Shown: positions 1-5,017 of the stretch, in pieces
Numbering within the stretch: the stretch's first letter is position 1
Layout of the letters: each line of letters opens with the position of its first letter
Notes under the pieces: model-generated
Seen by the model: only the letters and a program-made list of their open reading frames with translations
Told to the model about the DNA's origin: nothing
Databases searched by the model: none
Translations under genes and position numbers: made by a program
Origin: an uncultured Collinsella sp.
GTDB lineage: Bacteria > Actinomycetota > Coriobacteriia > Coriobacteriales > Coriobacteriaceae
Direction: 5' to 3'
Assembly: GCA_902482185.1 (NCBI GenBank)
Contig: CABSZR010000126.1
Coordinates: forward strand, 1 to 5,017
DNA length: 5,017 nucleotides

Positions 1-1134
1 CGTGCGCAGGGCGACCGTGCGCGCGTGGGCACGTTGACGGGCGTTGTGTGTATTCTCGCCAATGTGGCACTATGTGCTGCGAAGGGCGCAATTGGTGTGC
101 TGTCGGGATCGGTTTCGATTGTGGCGGATGCCATGAACAACCTGTCCGATGCCAGCTCGAATATCGTGAGCGTGCTGGGCTTTAAGCTGGCGAGCAAGCC
201 GGCCGACCCCGAGCATCCTTACGGTCACGGTCGCTACGAGTATCTCTCGGGTTTGGTCGTGGCGGCGCTCGTGCTGCTTATTGGCATCGAACTGGTGAAG
301 TCCTCGGTGGAGCGTATTGTCAACCCGGAGCCTGTCGAGTTCTCGCTTGCCCTGGTGGCAGTCCTGGCACTTTCGATGGTTGTAAAGCTGTGGATGGCGG
401 CCCTCAACCAAAAGCTCGGCGATCGCATTGAGTCCGAGACGCTGCATGCGACCGCGCAGGATTCCAAGAACGATGTCCTTGCCACAGGCGCCGTGTTGGC
501 GTGCGCAATTGTTTCGCAGGTGACGCACATCAATCTTGACGCATGGGTCGGCCTTGCCGTTGGCGCCTATATTGGCTGGAGCGGTTTTGAGCTCATCCAG
601 GATACGGTGAGCCCGCTTTTGGGCCAGTCGCCCGATCCTAAGCTGGTCAAGCACATTCGAGACAAGATCATGAGCTATCCCGGCGTTTTGGGCGTTCACG
701 ATTTGATGGTTCACGACTACGGCCCGGGCAGGAAGTTTGCAAGTGCGCATGCCGAGATGGCGGCCGAGGCCAGCCCGCTGGAAAGTCACGACACGCTCGA
801 TAATATCGAGCAGTCGTTTAGGGACGAGGACGGCATGATCGTCACGCTCCATTACGATCCCATCGTGACCGACGATCCAAAGGTGGCGAGCATGCGCTTG
901 CGCATCAACGCTATGGCTCAAGAGATCGATAGCCGCCTTTCGATTCATGATTTGCGCTGTGTGCCGGGCCCCACGCACACCAACGTGATCTTTGACTGCG
1001 TGCGTCCCTCGGATCTGCAGATGAGTGCCGAAGACTTAAAGCACGCGCTGGCACAACGGGTCGAATCGGAATATCCCAAGTCGATTGCCAAGATTACGAT
1101 CGACGAAGACTACGTAGGGCATACCCACGAGTAG
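1..1134 (+). CDS. Cation diffusion facilitator (CDF) family metal exporter, 5'-partial
   Basis: A membrane antiporter that would export divalent metal ions from the cytoplasm. The reading frame is open to the left edge (R-A-Q-G-D-R-A-R before the GTG at 25), and the residues there align with the usual CDF N-terminal region, so I treat the gene as truncated by the window rather than starting at 25. Hydrophobic segments are spaced as in the six-helix CDF core. The transport-site motifs are visible: N-x-x-x-D in TM2 (Asn codon 136-138, Asp codon 148-150, within ADAMNNLSD) and D-x-x-x-D in TM5 (DSKND, 460-474). The HPYGHGR stretch after TM2 is typical of the family. The cytoplasmic tail is long, with two successive stretches resembling the CDF C-terminal domain (YPGVLGVHDLMVHDYG and later LSIHDLRCVPGPTHTNVIF). 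No His-x-x-x-Asp of zinc-type members is present; the N/D-rich site fits the manganese-exporting branch, but this is inference. The histidine phosphatase gene follows after 39 bases and may be co-transcribed. Confidence 0.93.
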   Translation, partial: RAQGDRARVGTLTGVVCILANVALCAAKGAIGVLSGSVSIVADAMNNLSDASSNIVSVLGFKLASKPADPEHPYGHGRYEYLSGLVVAALVLLIGIELVKSSVERIVNPEPVEFSLALVAVLALSMVVKLWMAALNQKLGDRIESETLHATAQDSKNDVLATGAVLACAIVSQVTHINLDAWVGLAVGAYIGWSGFELIQDTVSPLLGQSPDPKLVKHIRDKIMSYPGVLGVHDLMVHDYGPGRKFASAHAEMAAEASPLESHDTLDNIEQSFRDEDGMIVTLHYDPIVTDDPKVASMRLRINAMAQEIDSRLSIHDLRCVPGPTHTNVIFDCVRPSDLQMSAEDLKHALAQRVESEYPKSIAKITIDEDYVGHTHE

Positions 1135-1173
1135 GGCTGTGCCGGCAAAGCAAGTTATACAGAAGAGGAGAGC

Positions 1174-1800
1174 ATGAAGCGCCTATACCTACTCCGCCAC
1201 GGCCAGACGGAATTCAACGTCAAAAAGCTCGTCCAGGGTCGCTGTGATTCACCGCTCACCGATCTGGGCCGTCAGCAGGCACGGGCAGCGGCCGCATGGC
1301 TCAAAGCCCACAGCGTCGTCCCCGACAAAGTGGTCTCATCACCCTTAGGCCGAGCCATGGACACGGCAAGTCTCGTCGCATGCGAACTCCTCGGCCCGGA
1401 TGCAGCAGTCGAGCCCTGCGAAGGCATCATCGAGCGCAGCTACGGAACCTTTGAGGAAGGTCCCCACGACGCATTGCCTACCGACGTATGGGATCCGGGC
1501 GAGGACTTGGTGCCCTTCGGAGGAGAAGGAAGCCAGGCGCTGCAAGAACGTATGGTGGATGCGCTTACCAATATCATGGGCTCCGAGGGCATCGAAACCC
1601 TTCTAGCAGTAAGCCACGGCAGCGCCAGCCGCCAATTTATCAAGGCCGCAGCCCCAGAGGGCTTCGAGCTCCCAACAAAACTCCCCAACTGCGCCATCAT
1701 GATCTTCGATTTCGATGAGGCAAAGCCACAAGCAGAAGGCGAACCGTCCCAATGCAAGTTCACCCTCCAGCAAATAGTGGACCCCCAACAAAGTCATTAG
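1174..1800 (+). CDS. Histidine phosphatase family protein (phosphoglycerate mutase-like)
   Basis: A 208-residue protein of the histidine phosphatase superfamily, whose members remove or transfer phosphate through a phosphohistidine intermediate; the substrate cannot be told from sequence. The N-terminal LLRHGQTEFN holds the catalytic Arg8-His9-Gly10 triad. SSPLGRAMDTA (around residues 55-65) supplies the second phosphate-pocket Arg60. IIERSYGTFEEG gives the likely acid Glu87, and VSHGSASR gives the second catalytic His148. Length is normal for the branch that includes cobalamin-type phosphatases and small PGM-like enzymes. The ATG at 1174 is preceded by AGAGGAG (1164-1170) at short spacing, and the RHG motif sits at the expected distance from it. 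No signal peptide is seen, so it is probably cytosolic. The gene uses many A-ending codons (GCA, CCA, CAA, AAA), unlike the ribosomal genes downstream. It ends about 30 bases before the large inverted repeat. Confidence 0.92.
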   Translation: MKRLYLLRHGQTEFNVKKLVQGRCDSPLTDLGRQQARAAAAWLKAHSVVPDKVVSSPLGRAMDTASLVACELLGPDAAVEPCEGIIERSYGTFEEGPHDALPTDVWDPGEDLVPFGGEGSQALQERMVDALTNIMGSEGIETLLAVSHGSASRQFIKAAAPEGFELPTKLPNCAIMIFDFDEAKPQAEGEPSQCKFTLQQIVDPQQSH

Positions 1801-1830
1801 CCTGAGCGAGCAAGGTTTAGCAGACATCAA

Positions 1831-2007
1831 CGTGGCGTTCCCAGTGTGCGGCGGAGGGGGCGGGCCTGAGACATATTAAGGTTGTCGCGAGTTCCGCACG
1901 AACAGGAGAGCACTTAATGTGCTCTCCGTCGTGAGCAGGACTGTAGAGCAGCAACCTTAATATGTCTCAGGCCCGCCCCCTCCGCCGCACACTGGGAACG
2001 TGCCACG
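1831..2007. repeat. Long inverted repeat with perfect 49-bp arms (MITE-like or giant hairpin)
   Basis: Bases 1836-1884 are the exact reverse complement of 1952-2000: 49 of 49 by direct reading. A six-base extension, CGTGGC (1831-1836) against GCCACG (2002-2007), continues it past a two-base bulge. A looser outer match, GTTTAGCAG (1815-1823) against CTGC-G-TAAAC (2016-2025), may push the boundaries further. The arms enclose 67 bases that themselves hold a hairpin. The left arm is purine-rich (a GGAGGGGGCGGG run) and the right arm pyrimidine-rich. No run of T follows the right arm, so it is not a standard intrinsic terminator, though the transcript of the phosphatase gene would fold into a very stable structure here. 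There is no transposase gene and no convincing target-site duplication. A non-autonomous transposon-like element is one reading; a large bidirectional transcript-end structure is the other. Confidence 0.9.
1897..1933. repeat. Nested hairpin at the centre of the long inverted repeat
   Basis: GGAGAGCAC (1905-1913) pairs with GTGCTCTCC (1919-1927) around a TTAAT loop, and CACGA (1897-1901) pairs with TCGTG (1929-1933) across a small internal loop. The + strand of the hairpin reads AGGAGAGCACTTAATG (1904-1919), a strong SD site followed by an ATG at 1917. That ATG opens only a five-codon frame (Met-Cys-Ser-Pro-Ser, stop at 1932-1934). The SD is buried in the stem. No U-tract follows. Whether this is a real translation start, a relic or a coincidence of the palindrome cannot be settled here. 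Confidence 0.75.
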
Positions 2008-2050
2008 CACTTTACCTGCGTAAACAATGTGAGTGAAATATGAATCTCGA

Positions 2051-2076
2051 TGGATACGCCCGCAGCCGTGTATACT
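2051..2076 (+). promoter_or_regulatory. Candidate promoter element upstream of rplC (copy 1 of a repeated motif)
   Basis: This element ends in CCGTGTATACT, and TATACT (2071-2076) fits a -10 hexamer. The 25 bases 2051-2075 match 3916-3940, upstream of rplB, at 22 positions, with the CCGTGTATAC end fully conserved. A TGGATA sequence at 2051 resembles a -35 box but lies only 14 bases from the -10, which is short, so the -35 assignment is doubtful. If this is the promoter, transcription would begin near 2083 and leave a leader of about 175 bases before rplC. Conservation in the only two long gaps of the ribosomal cluster is the main support. Confidence 0.6.
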
Positions 2077-2082
2077 AAACAG

Positions 2083-2259
2083 CTGTGTGTAACCAGGGGA
2101 GTATTCTGGCTGGACAAAATGCCTGCTTAATAGGGTTGTCAGGTAGTCCGGGCGAAATACAAGGCTGGGGAGCACGTCGTGTAAGTAGTGGTCCTCTAGG
2201 GGCGTACGCTCGGTGGTGTACGCATTGTCCCAAGACCACGCGAGAGTTGGGATCATATC
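2083..2259 (+). promoter_or_regulatory. Probable structured 5' leader of rplC
   Basis: This non-coding stretch can form two hairpin domains. Domain one nests GTATT (2101-2105) with AATAC (2156-2160), GGAC (2112-2115) with GTCC (2146-2149), and CCTG (2122-2125) with CAGG (2140-2143). Domain two nests GTGGTC (2188-2193) with GACCAC (2234-2239), GGG (2199-2201) with CCC (2229-2231), and GCGTAC (2202-2207) with GTACGC (2218-2223), leaving asymmetric internal loops (about CTCTA opposite nothing, and ATTGT). Extended helices with asymmetric loops ahead of a ribosomal operon are typical of autoregulatory leaders bound by an r-protein such as L4, but I do not recognise a named leader family here. Pairings were found by eye, without energy calculation. 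Confidence 0.5.
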
Positions 2260-2880
2260 TTGATCAGCATGATTCTCGGCCGCAAGATTGGCATGACCCA
2301 GGTTTGGGACGAGGACGACAACGTCGTTCCCGTCACGGTCATCCAGGCTGGCCCCTGCGCTGTCTCGCAGGTTAAAACTCAGGCAACCGACGGCTATGAC
2401 GCCGTCCAGATCGGTTTCGGCGACATCAAGGCCAAGAACGTGAACAAGCCCATGGCTGGTCACTTCGCCAAGGCTGGCGTCGAGCCTGTCCGCTTCCTTC
2501 GTGAGGTCCGCGTCGAGAACGGCGAGGAGCACAAGGTCGGCGAGGTCGTCACCGTCGCTGATTTCGCTGATGTCGAGAAGGTCGACGTCATCGGTACCTC
2601 CAAGGGTAAGGGTTTCCAGGGTCGCATCAAGCGCTGGGGTCAGCGCCGCGGTCCTATGACGCATGGTTCTCACTTCCAGCGTCACCCCGGTTCTATCGGT
2701 CAGTGCGCCTATCCTGCGCGCGTCCTCAAGGGCGTCAAGATGGCCGGTCACATGGGTAACGAGCGCGTTACCGTCAAGAACCTTTCCGTTGTCCGCATCG
2801 ATGCCGAGCAGAACCTCATCTTGGTCAAGGGCGCTGTCCCGGGTGCCAAGAATGGTCTCGTCGCCATCCGTATGGCCTAA
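2260..2880 (+). CDS. rplC: 50S ribosomal protein L3
   Basis: A 206-residue L3, a primary 23S rRNA-binding protein whose long loop reaches toward the peptidyl transferase centre. The opening [12 protein letters not shown] is the bacterial L3 signature, and the loop motif [13 protein letters not shown] followed by [19 protein letters not shown] (residues about 115-147) is intact, as is the C-terminal [12 protein letters not shown] choose the TTG start at 2260 (M-I-S-M-I-L-G) because GGGA at 2249-2252 sits seven bases upstream. The in-frame ATG at 2269 has no SD and would trim three residues; it remains possible. In most bacteria L3 follows S10, but here it follows a 459-base non-coding stretch. 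rplD follows after 46 bases. Codon use is strongly biased, as expected for high expression. Confidence 0.97.
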   Translation: MISMILGRKIGMTQVWDEDDNVVPVTVIQAGPCAVSQVKTQATDGYDAVQIGFGDIKAKNVNKPMAGHFAKAGVEPVRFLREVRVENGEEHKVGEVVTVADFADVEKVDVIGTSKGKGFQGRIKRWGQRRGPMTHGSHFQRHPGSIGQCAYPARVLKGVKMAGHMGNERVTVKNLSVVRIDAEQNLILVKGAVPGAKNGLVAIRMA

Positions 2881-2926
2881 GGGCCCAGCCCATTTAGCCC
2901 AGCGTCATACCAAGGAGAACACTTAA

Positions 2927-3553
2927 ATGGCAAAGTTTGAAGTAAAGAACAGCGAGGGCAAGAAGGTCGCCGAGGCCGAGCTCGCCGCTGAGGTGTACGG
3001 CATCGAGCCGAACATCCACGTTATGCACCACATCGTCAAGTGCCAGATGGCCTCTTGGCGTCAGGGCACCCAGTCCGCTAAGGGCCGCTCTGAGGTTTCC
3101 GGTGGCGGCAAGAAGCCTTGGCGTCAGAAGGGCACCGGCCGTGCCCGCCAGGGTTCCATCCGTGCTGCCCAGTGGCGTCACGGTGGCGTTGTCTTCGCCC
3201 CCAAGCCCCGTTCCTACGCTAAGCGTATGAACAACAAGGAGGTCAAGCTGGCTATGCGCTCCGCGCTGTCCGCCAAGCTGGCCGATGGCGAGCTCGTGCT
3301 CGTCGACGACTACGGCTTCGAGAAGCCTTCCACCAAGGCTGCCGTCGCCATGCTCAAGGCTCTCGGCCTTGAGGGCAAGCGTCTGACCATCATCGTTCGC
3401 GATGAGGACGTCAACGCCTACCTGTCGTTCCGCAACATTCCCAAGACGTTCATCATCACCGCTGACGAGGCCAACACCTACGATCTCGTCAACAACAACG
3501 CCGTGCTGATGCCCGCCGACATCGCCGCTCACTTCGGGGAGGTGCTTGCTTAA
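2927..3553 (+). CDS. rplD: 50S ribosomal protein L4
   Basis: A 208-residue L4, an early-assembly 23S rRNA-binding protein whose extended loop lines the peptide exit tunnel; in E. coli it also represses its own operon. The tunnel loop is clear at about residues 44-100: GRSEVSGGGKKPWRQKGTGRARQ, then RHGGVVFAPKPRSYAKRMN. The globular C-terminal part continues to the normal length. The ATG at 2927 has a strong SD, AAGGAGA (2912-2918), at eight bases. Its stop codon abuts the rplW start with no intervening base, so the two are probably translationally coupled. Since L4 is the classic regulator of S10-type operons, it is the first candidate to bind the leader upstream of rplC, but nothing in the sequence proves this. 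Confidence 0.98.
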   Translation: MAKFEVKNSEGKKVAEAELAAEVYGIEPNIHVMHHIVKCQMASWRQGTQSAKGRSEVSGGGKKPWRQKGTGRARQGSIRAAQWRHGGVVFAPKPRSYAKRMNNKEVKLAMRSALSAKLADGELVLVDDYGFEKPSTKAAVAMLKALGLEGKRLTIIVRDEDVNAYLSFRNIPKTFIITADEANTYDLVNNNAVLMPADIAAHFGEVLA

Positions 3554-3841
3554 ATGACCGCCCACGAGATCATCATCCGTCCGATCGTGTCCGAGCGTTC
3601 CTTCTCCGGCATGGAGCTGAACAAGTACACGTTCGAGGTCGCCAAGGATGCTAACAAGTATCAGATCAAGGACGCTGTCGAGGAGATCTTCGGCGTCAAG
3701 GTCGTTCGCGTGAACACCCTGACGGTCAAGCCCAAGACCAAGCGCGTGCGCTATGTCGCCGGCAAGACCCGTTCTTGGAAGAAGGCCATCGTCACGCTGG
3801 CCGAGGGCGACACCATCGAGGTCTTTGGCAACCAGGCCTAA
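3554..3841 (+). CDS. rplW: 50S ribosomal protein L23
   Basis: A 95-residue L23, which binds 23S rRNA at the exit of the peptide tunnel and provides the docking site for trigger factor and SRP. Recognisable landmarks are IIIRPIVSERS at the N-terminus, YTFEVAKDANKYQIKDAVEEIFGVKVVRVNTL in the middle, and the TKRVRYVAGKTRSWKKAIVTLAEGDTIEVF C-terminal half. Length is usual for bacteria. The ATG at 3554 starts immediately after the rplD TAA, and its SD (GGGGAGG, 3536-3542) lies inside the end of rplD. Unlike the usual tight S10 arrangement, 179 bases separate it from rplB. Confidence 0.97.
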   Translation: MTAHEIIIRPIVSERSFSGMELNKYTFEVAKDANKYQIKDAVEEIFGVKVVRVNTLTVKPKTKRVRYVAGKTRSWKKAIVTLAEGDTIEVFGNQA

Positions 3842-3858
3842 GACTCGCTGCTGTTGAG

Positions 3859-3903
3859 TGAGCTCATGCCTCCCAAATAGGGGAGGCGAGAGCTCAAGGT
3901 TTT
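3859..3903 (+). terminator. Terminator- or attenuator-like hairpin after rplW
   Basis: TGAGCTC (3859-3865) pairs with GAGCTCA (3890-3896), and GCCTCCC (3868-3874) pairs with GGGAGGC (3881-3887), around an AAATAG loop with a two-by-two internal loop. A run of four T (3900-3903) follows after AAGG. The stem is strong but the T-run is short and displaced by four bases, so termination may be partial. It sits inside the ribosomal cluster, just 17 bases after the rplW stop, where it could lower read-through from rplC-rplD-rplW into rplB. Confidence 0.6.
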
Positions 3904-3915
3904 GGGCGTATAAAA

Positions 3916-3941
3916 TGGACACGCCCGGAACCGTGTATACG
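3916..3941 (+). promoter_or_regulatory. Candidate promoter element upstream of rplB (copy 2 of the repeated motif)
   Basis: Bases 3916-3940 match the element before rplC at 22 of 25 positions and end in the same CCGTGTATAC. TATACG (3936-3941) would be the -10, weaker than the TATACT of the first copy at its last base. TGGACA (3916-3921) is one mismatch from TTGACA but again only 14 bases from the -10. An AT-rich TATAAAAT at 3909-3916 just upstream is an alternative -10. The position directly after a terminator-like hairpin supports a fresh start of transcription for rplB and later genes. Confidence 0.55.
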
Positions 3942-3944
3942 TCC

Positions 3945-4020
3945 GGTGTCATCGCACCCGAGGCAGAACCTCGAATCCCTGTCTGCGATGGCTAACGGAT
4001 TCCTATTGAAAGGGATTGTA
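3945..4020 (+). promoter_or_regulatory. rplB leader with possible ribosome-site sequestration
   Basis: CGAGG (3959-3963) pairs with CCTCG (3969-3973) in a compact five-base-loop hairpin. The directly adjoining AATCCCT (3974-3980) is the exact complement of AGGGATT (4011-4017), which contains the rplB SD (AAAGGG, 4009-4014). A third option, GCAGA (3963-3967) with TCTGC (3982-3986), would compete with the first helix. GGTG (3945-3948) with CACC (3955-3958) adds a small stem. The arrangement fits translational control by a regulatory protein or by alternative folds; this is inferred from pairing alone. Confidence 0.45.
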
Positions 4021-4851
4021 ATGGCTGTAAAGCACCTTAAGCCGACCTCCGCTGGTAGGCGTTGGCAGACGATCTCCGACTTCTCCGAGATCACCTGCAC
4101 CAAGCCCGAGAAGTCTCTTCTCGAGCCCCTGCCCAAGAAGGCCGGTCGTAACAACAACGGCCGCATCACCACCCGCCACCAGGGCGGCGGCGTGAAGCGT
4201 CGTTACCGCGTGATCGACTTCAAGCGCAACAAGGACGGCGTGCCCGCCAAGGTTGCCACGATCGAGTACGATCCGAACCGTTCCGCTCGCATCGCTCTGC
4301 TGCACTACGCTGACGGTGAGAAGCGCTACATCCTGGCCCCCAAGGGCCTCGAGGTCGGTCAGACCATCATGTCCGGTTCTGACGCCGACATCAAGCCGGG
4401 CAACGCTCTGCCCCTCGCCGACATTCCCGTCGGTACGCTCATCCACGCCGTCGAGTTCCAGCCGGGCAAGGGCGCTGCTATCGCCCGTTCCGCCGGTAAC
4501 TCCTGCCAGCTGATGGGTAAGGAGGGCAAGTACGCTATCGTCCGTATGCCTTCCTCCGAGATGCGCCGCATCCTCGTTACCTGCCGCGCCACCGTCGGTG
4601 AGGTCGGCAACGCCGATCACTCCAACATCGTCATCGGCAAGGCCGGCCGTAAGCGTCACATGAACGTGCGCCCGACCGTCCGCGGTACCGTCATGAACCC
4701 TGTCGACCACCCGCACGGCGGTGGCGAGGGCAAGAACCACACCTCTGGTCGTCCCTCTGTTACCCCCTGGGGTAAGCCGACGAAGGGCCTTCGTACGCGC
4801 AAGAAGAAGAAGGTCTCGAACCAGCACATCATTCGTCGCCGTAAGAAGTAA
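4021..4851 (+). CDS. rplB: 50S ribosomal protein L2
   Basis: A 276-residue L2, the most conserved large-subunit protein, needed for subunit joining and close to the peptidyl transferase centre. The opening [16 protein letters not shown], the central [15 protein letters not shown] and the near-invariant C-terminal [14 protein letters not shown] (His residues near 230-232) are all intact, and the tail is the usual basic [19 protein letters not shown]. In-frame codons extend upstream (GTG at 3946, ATG at 3988), but they would add residues foreign to L2 and lack an SD. The ATG at 4021 has AAAGGG (4009-4014) and gives the normal length. A terminator-like hairpin and a promoter-like element lie upstream, so the gene may head its own transcript. 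rpsS follows after 32 bases. Confidence 0.98.
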   Translation: MAVKHLKPTSAGRRWQTISDFSEITCTKPEKSLLEPLPKKAGRNNNGRITTRHQGGGVKRRYRVIDFKRNKDGVPAKVATIEYDPNRSARIALLHYADGEKRYILAPKGLEVGQTIMSGSDADIKPGNALPLADIPVGTLIHAVEFQPGKGAAIARSAGNSCQLMGKEGKYAIVRMPSSEMRRILVTCRATVGEVGNADHSNIVIGKAGRKRHMNVRPTVRGTVMNPVDHPHGGGEGKNHTSGRPSVTPWGKPTKGLRTRKKKKVSNQHIIRRRKK

Positions 4852-4883
4852 TTTCGGATACCGAGTTTTAGGAGAAAGCACTT

Positions 4884-5017
4884 ATGAGCAGAAGTCTCAA
4901 AAAGGGCCCGTTCGTGGAGACTCGCCTTCTCTCGCGTATCACCGCGATGAACGAGGCTGGCAAGAAGGACGTCGTGAAGACCTGGTCCCGCGCGTCCACC
5001 ATCTTCCCCGAGATGGT
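4884..5017 (+). CDS. rpsS: 30S ribosomal protein S19, 3'-partial
   Basis: The first 44 codons of S19, a small-subunit head protein that pairs with S13 and contacts the A-site finger of 23S rRNA. The N-terminus [16 protein letters not shown] followed by the [13 protein letters not shown] segment is the standard S19 signature; the window edge cuts the gene about halfway. The ATG at 4884 has AGGAG (4870-4874) at nine bases. Its place after rplB is the conserved S10-cluster order, so rplV and rpsC would be expected next, beyond the window. Confidence 0.97.
   Translation, partial: MSRSLKKGPFVETRLLSRITAMNEAGKKDVVKTWSRASTIFPEM

Noticed and set aside
1836..2000. The large inverted repeat as an ordinary intrinsic terminator
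   Set aside because: The arms are much longer than needed, the loop is 67 bases, and no T-run follows the right arm.
1811..2028. Target-site duplication flanking the inverted repeat
   Set aside because: Only a trivial three-base CAA match was found at one possible boundary, which is expected by chance.
2085..2375. Plus-strand frame overlapping the rplC leader and the start of rplC
   Set aside because: It runs into L3 in a different frame, has no SD, and its leader part is better explained by RNA helices.
1957..2751. Long minus-strand open frame across the intergenic stretch and rplC
   Set aside because: It is antisense to a clear L3 gene, its residues are the low-complexity Asp/Leu/Val/Thr mix produced by the complement of biased codons, and it has no family resemblance.
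3904..3926. GGGCGT (3904-3909) pairing with ACGCCC (3921-3926) as a conserved hairpin
   Set aside because: The pairing exists before rplB, but the rplC copy lacks the left arm, so it does not explain the shared motif.
3946..4020. N-terminal extension of L2 from GTG at 3946 or ATG at 3988
   Set aside because: The extra residues do not belong to L2, no SD precedes either codon, and the start at 4021 gives the normal length with an SD.
2894..4881. Long minus-strand open frames opposite rplD, rplW and rplB
   Set aside because: They mirror the strong codon bias of the ribosomal genes; no recognisable domain and no independent start signals.
1..5017. CRISPR array, tRNA or rRNA gene, or transposase
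   Set aside because: No regularly spaced direct repeats, cloverleaf with conserved T-loop, rRNA sequence or transposase-like frame was seen on either strand.

Overview
The window comes from a fairly GC-rich bacterial chromosome. The ribosomal protein sequences, Shine-Dalgarno (SD) sites of the AGGAGA type and strongly C/G/T-ending codons in highly expressed genes suggest a Coriobacteriia-type actinobacterium. Collinsella or a close relative is my best guess, from family resemblance only; no search was possible.

Layout: (1) positions 1-1134 hold the 3' part of a cation diffusion facilitator (CDF) metal exporter gene, open at the left edge. (2) 1174-1800 is a histidine phosphatase (phosphoglycerate-mutase-like) gene in the same direction. 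(3) 1801-2259 is a long non-coding stretch. Its left part carries a perfect 49-bp inverted repeat around a nested hairpin. Its right part carries a candidate promoter element and a probably structured 5' leader. (4) From 2260 the S10-type ribosomal protein cluster runs rplC, rplD, rplW, rplB and the start of rpsS, all on the + strand.

Two things depart from the usual S10 operon. No rpsJ (S10) lies upstream of rplC; the stretch there is non-coding. A 179-base gap also splits rplW from rplB and holds a terminator-like hairpin, a second copy of the promoter-like element seen before rplC (22 of 25 bases identical), and a short leader that can pair with the rplB ribosome binding site. I infer at least two transcription units, rplC-rplD-rplW and rplB-rpsS-onward, each with its own leader and possibly its own control.

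The ribosomal genes supply 50S proteins L3, L4, L23 and L2 and 30S protein S19. The two upstream genes look like ordinary housekeeping or accessory genes with no functional link to the ribosome. I see no clear new multi-gene system. The most unusual material is the non-coding DNA at 1831-2259 and 3842-4020.
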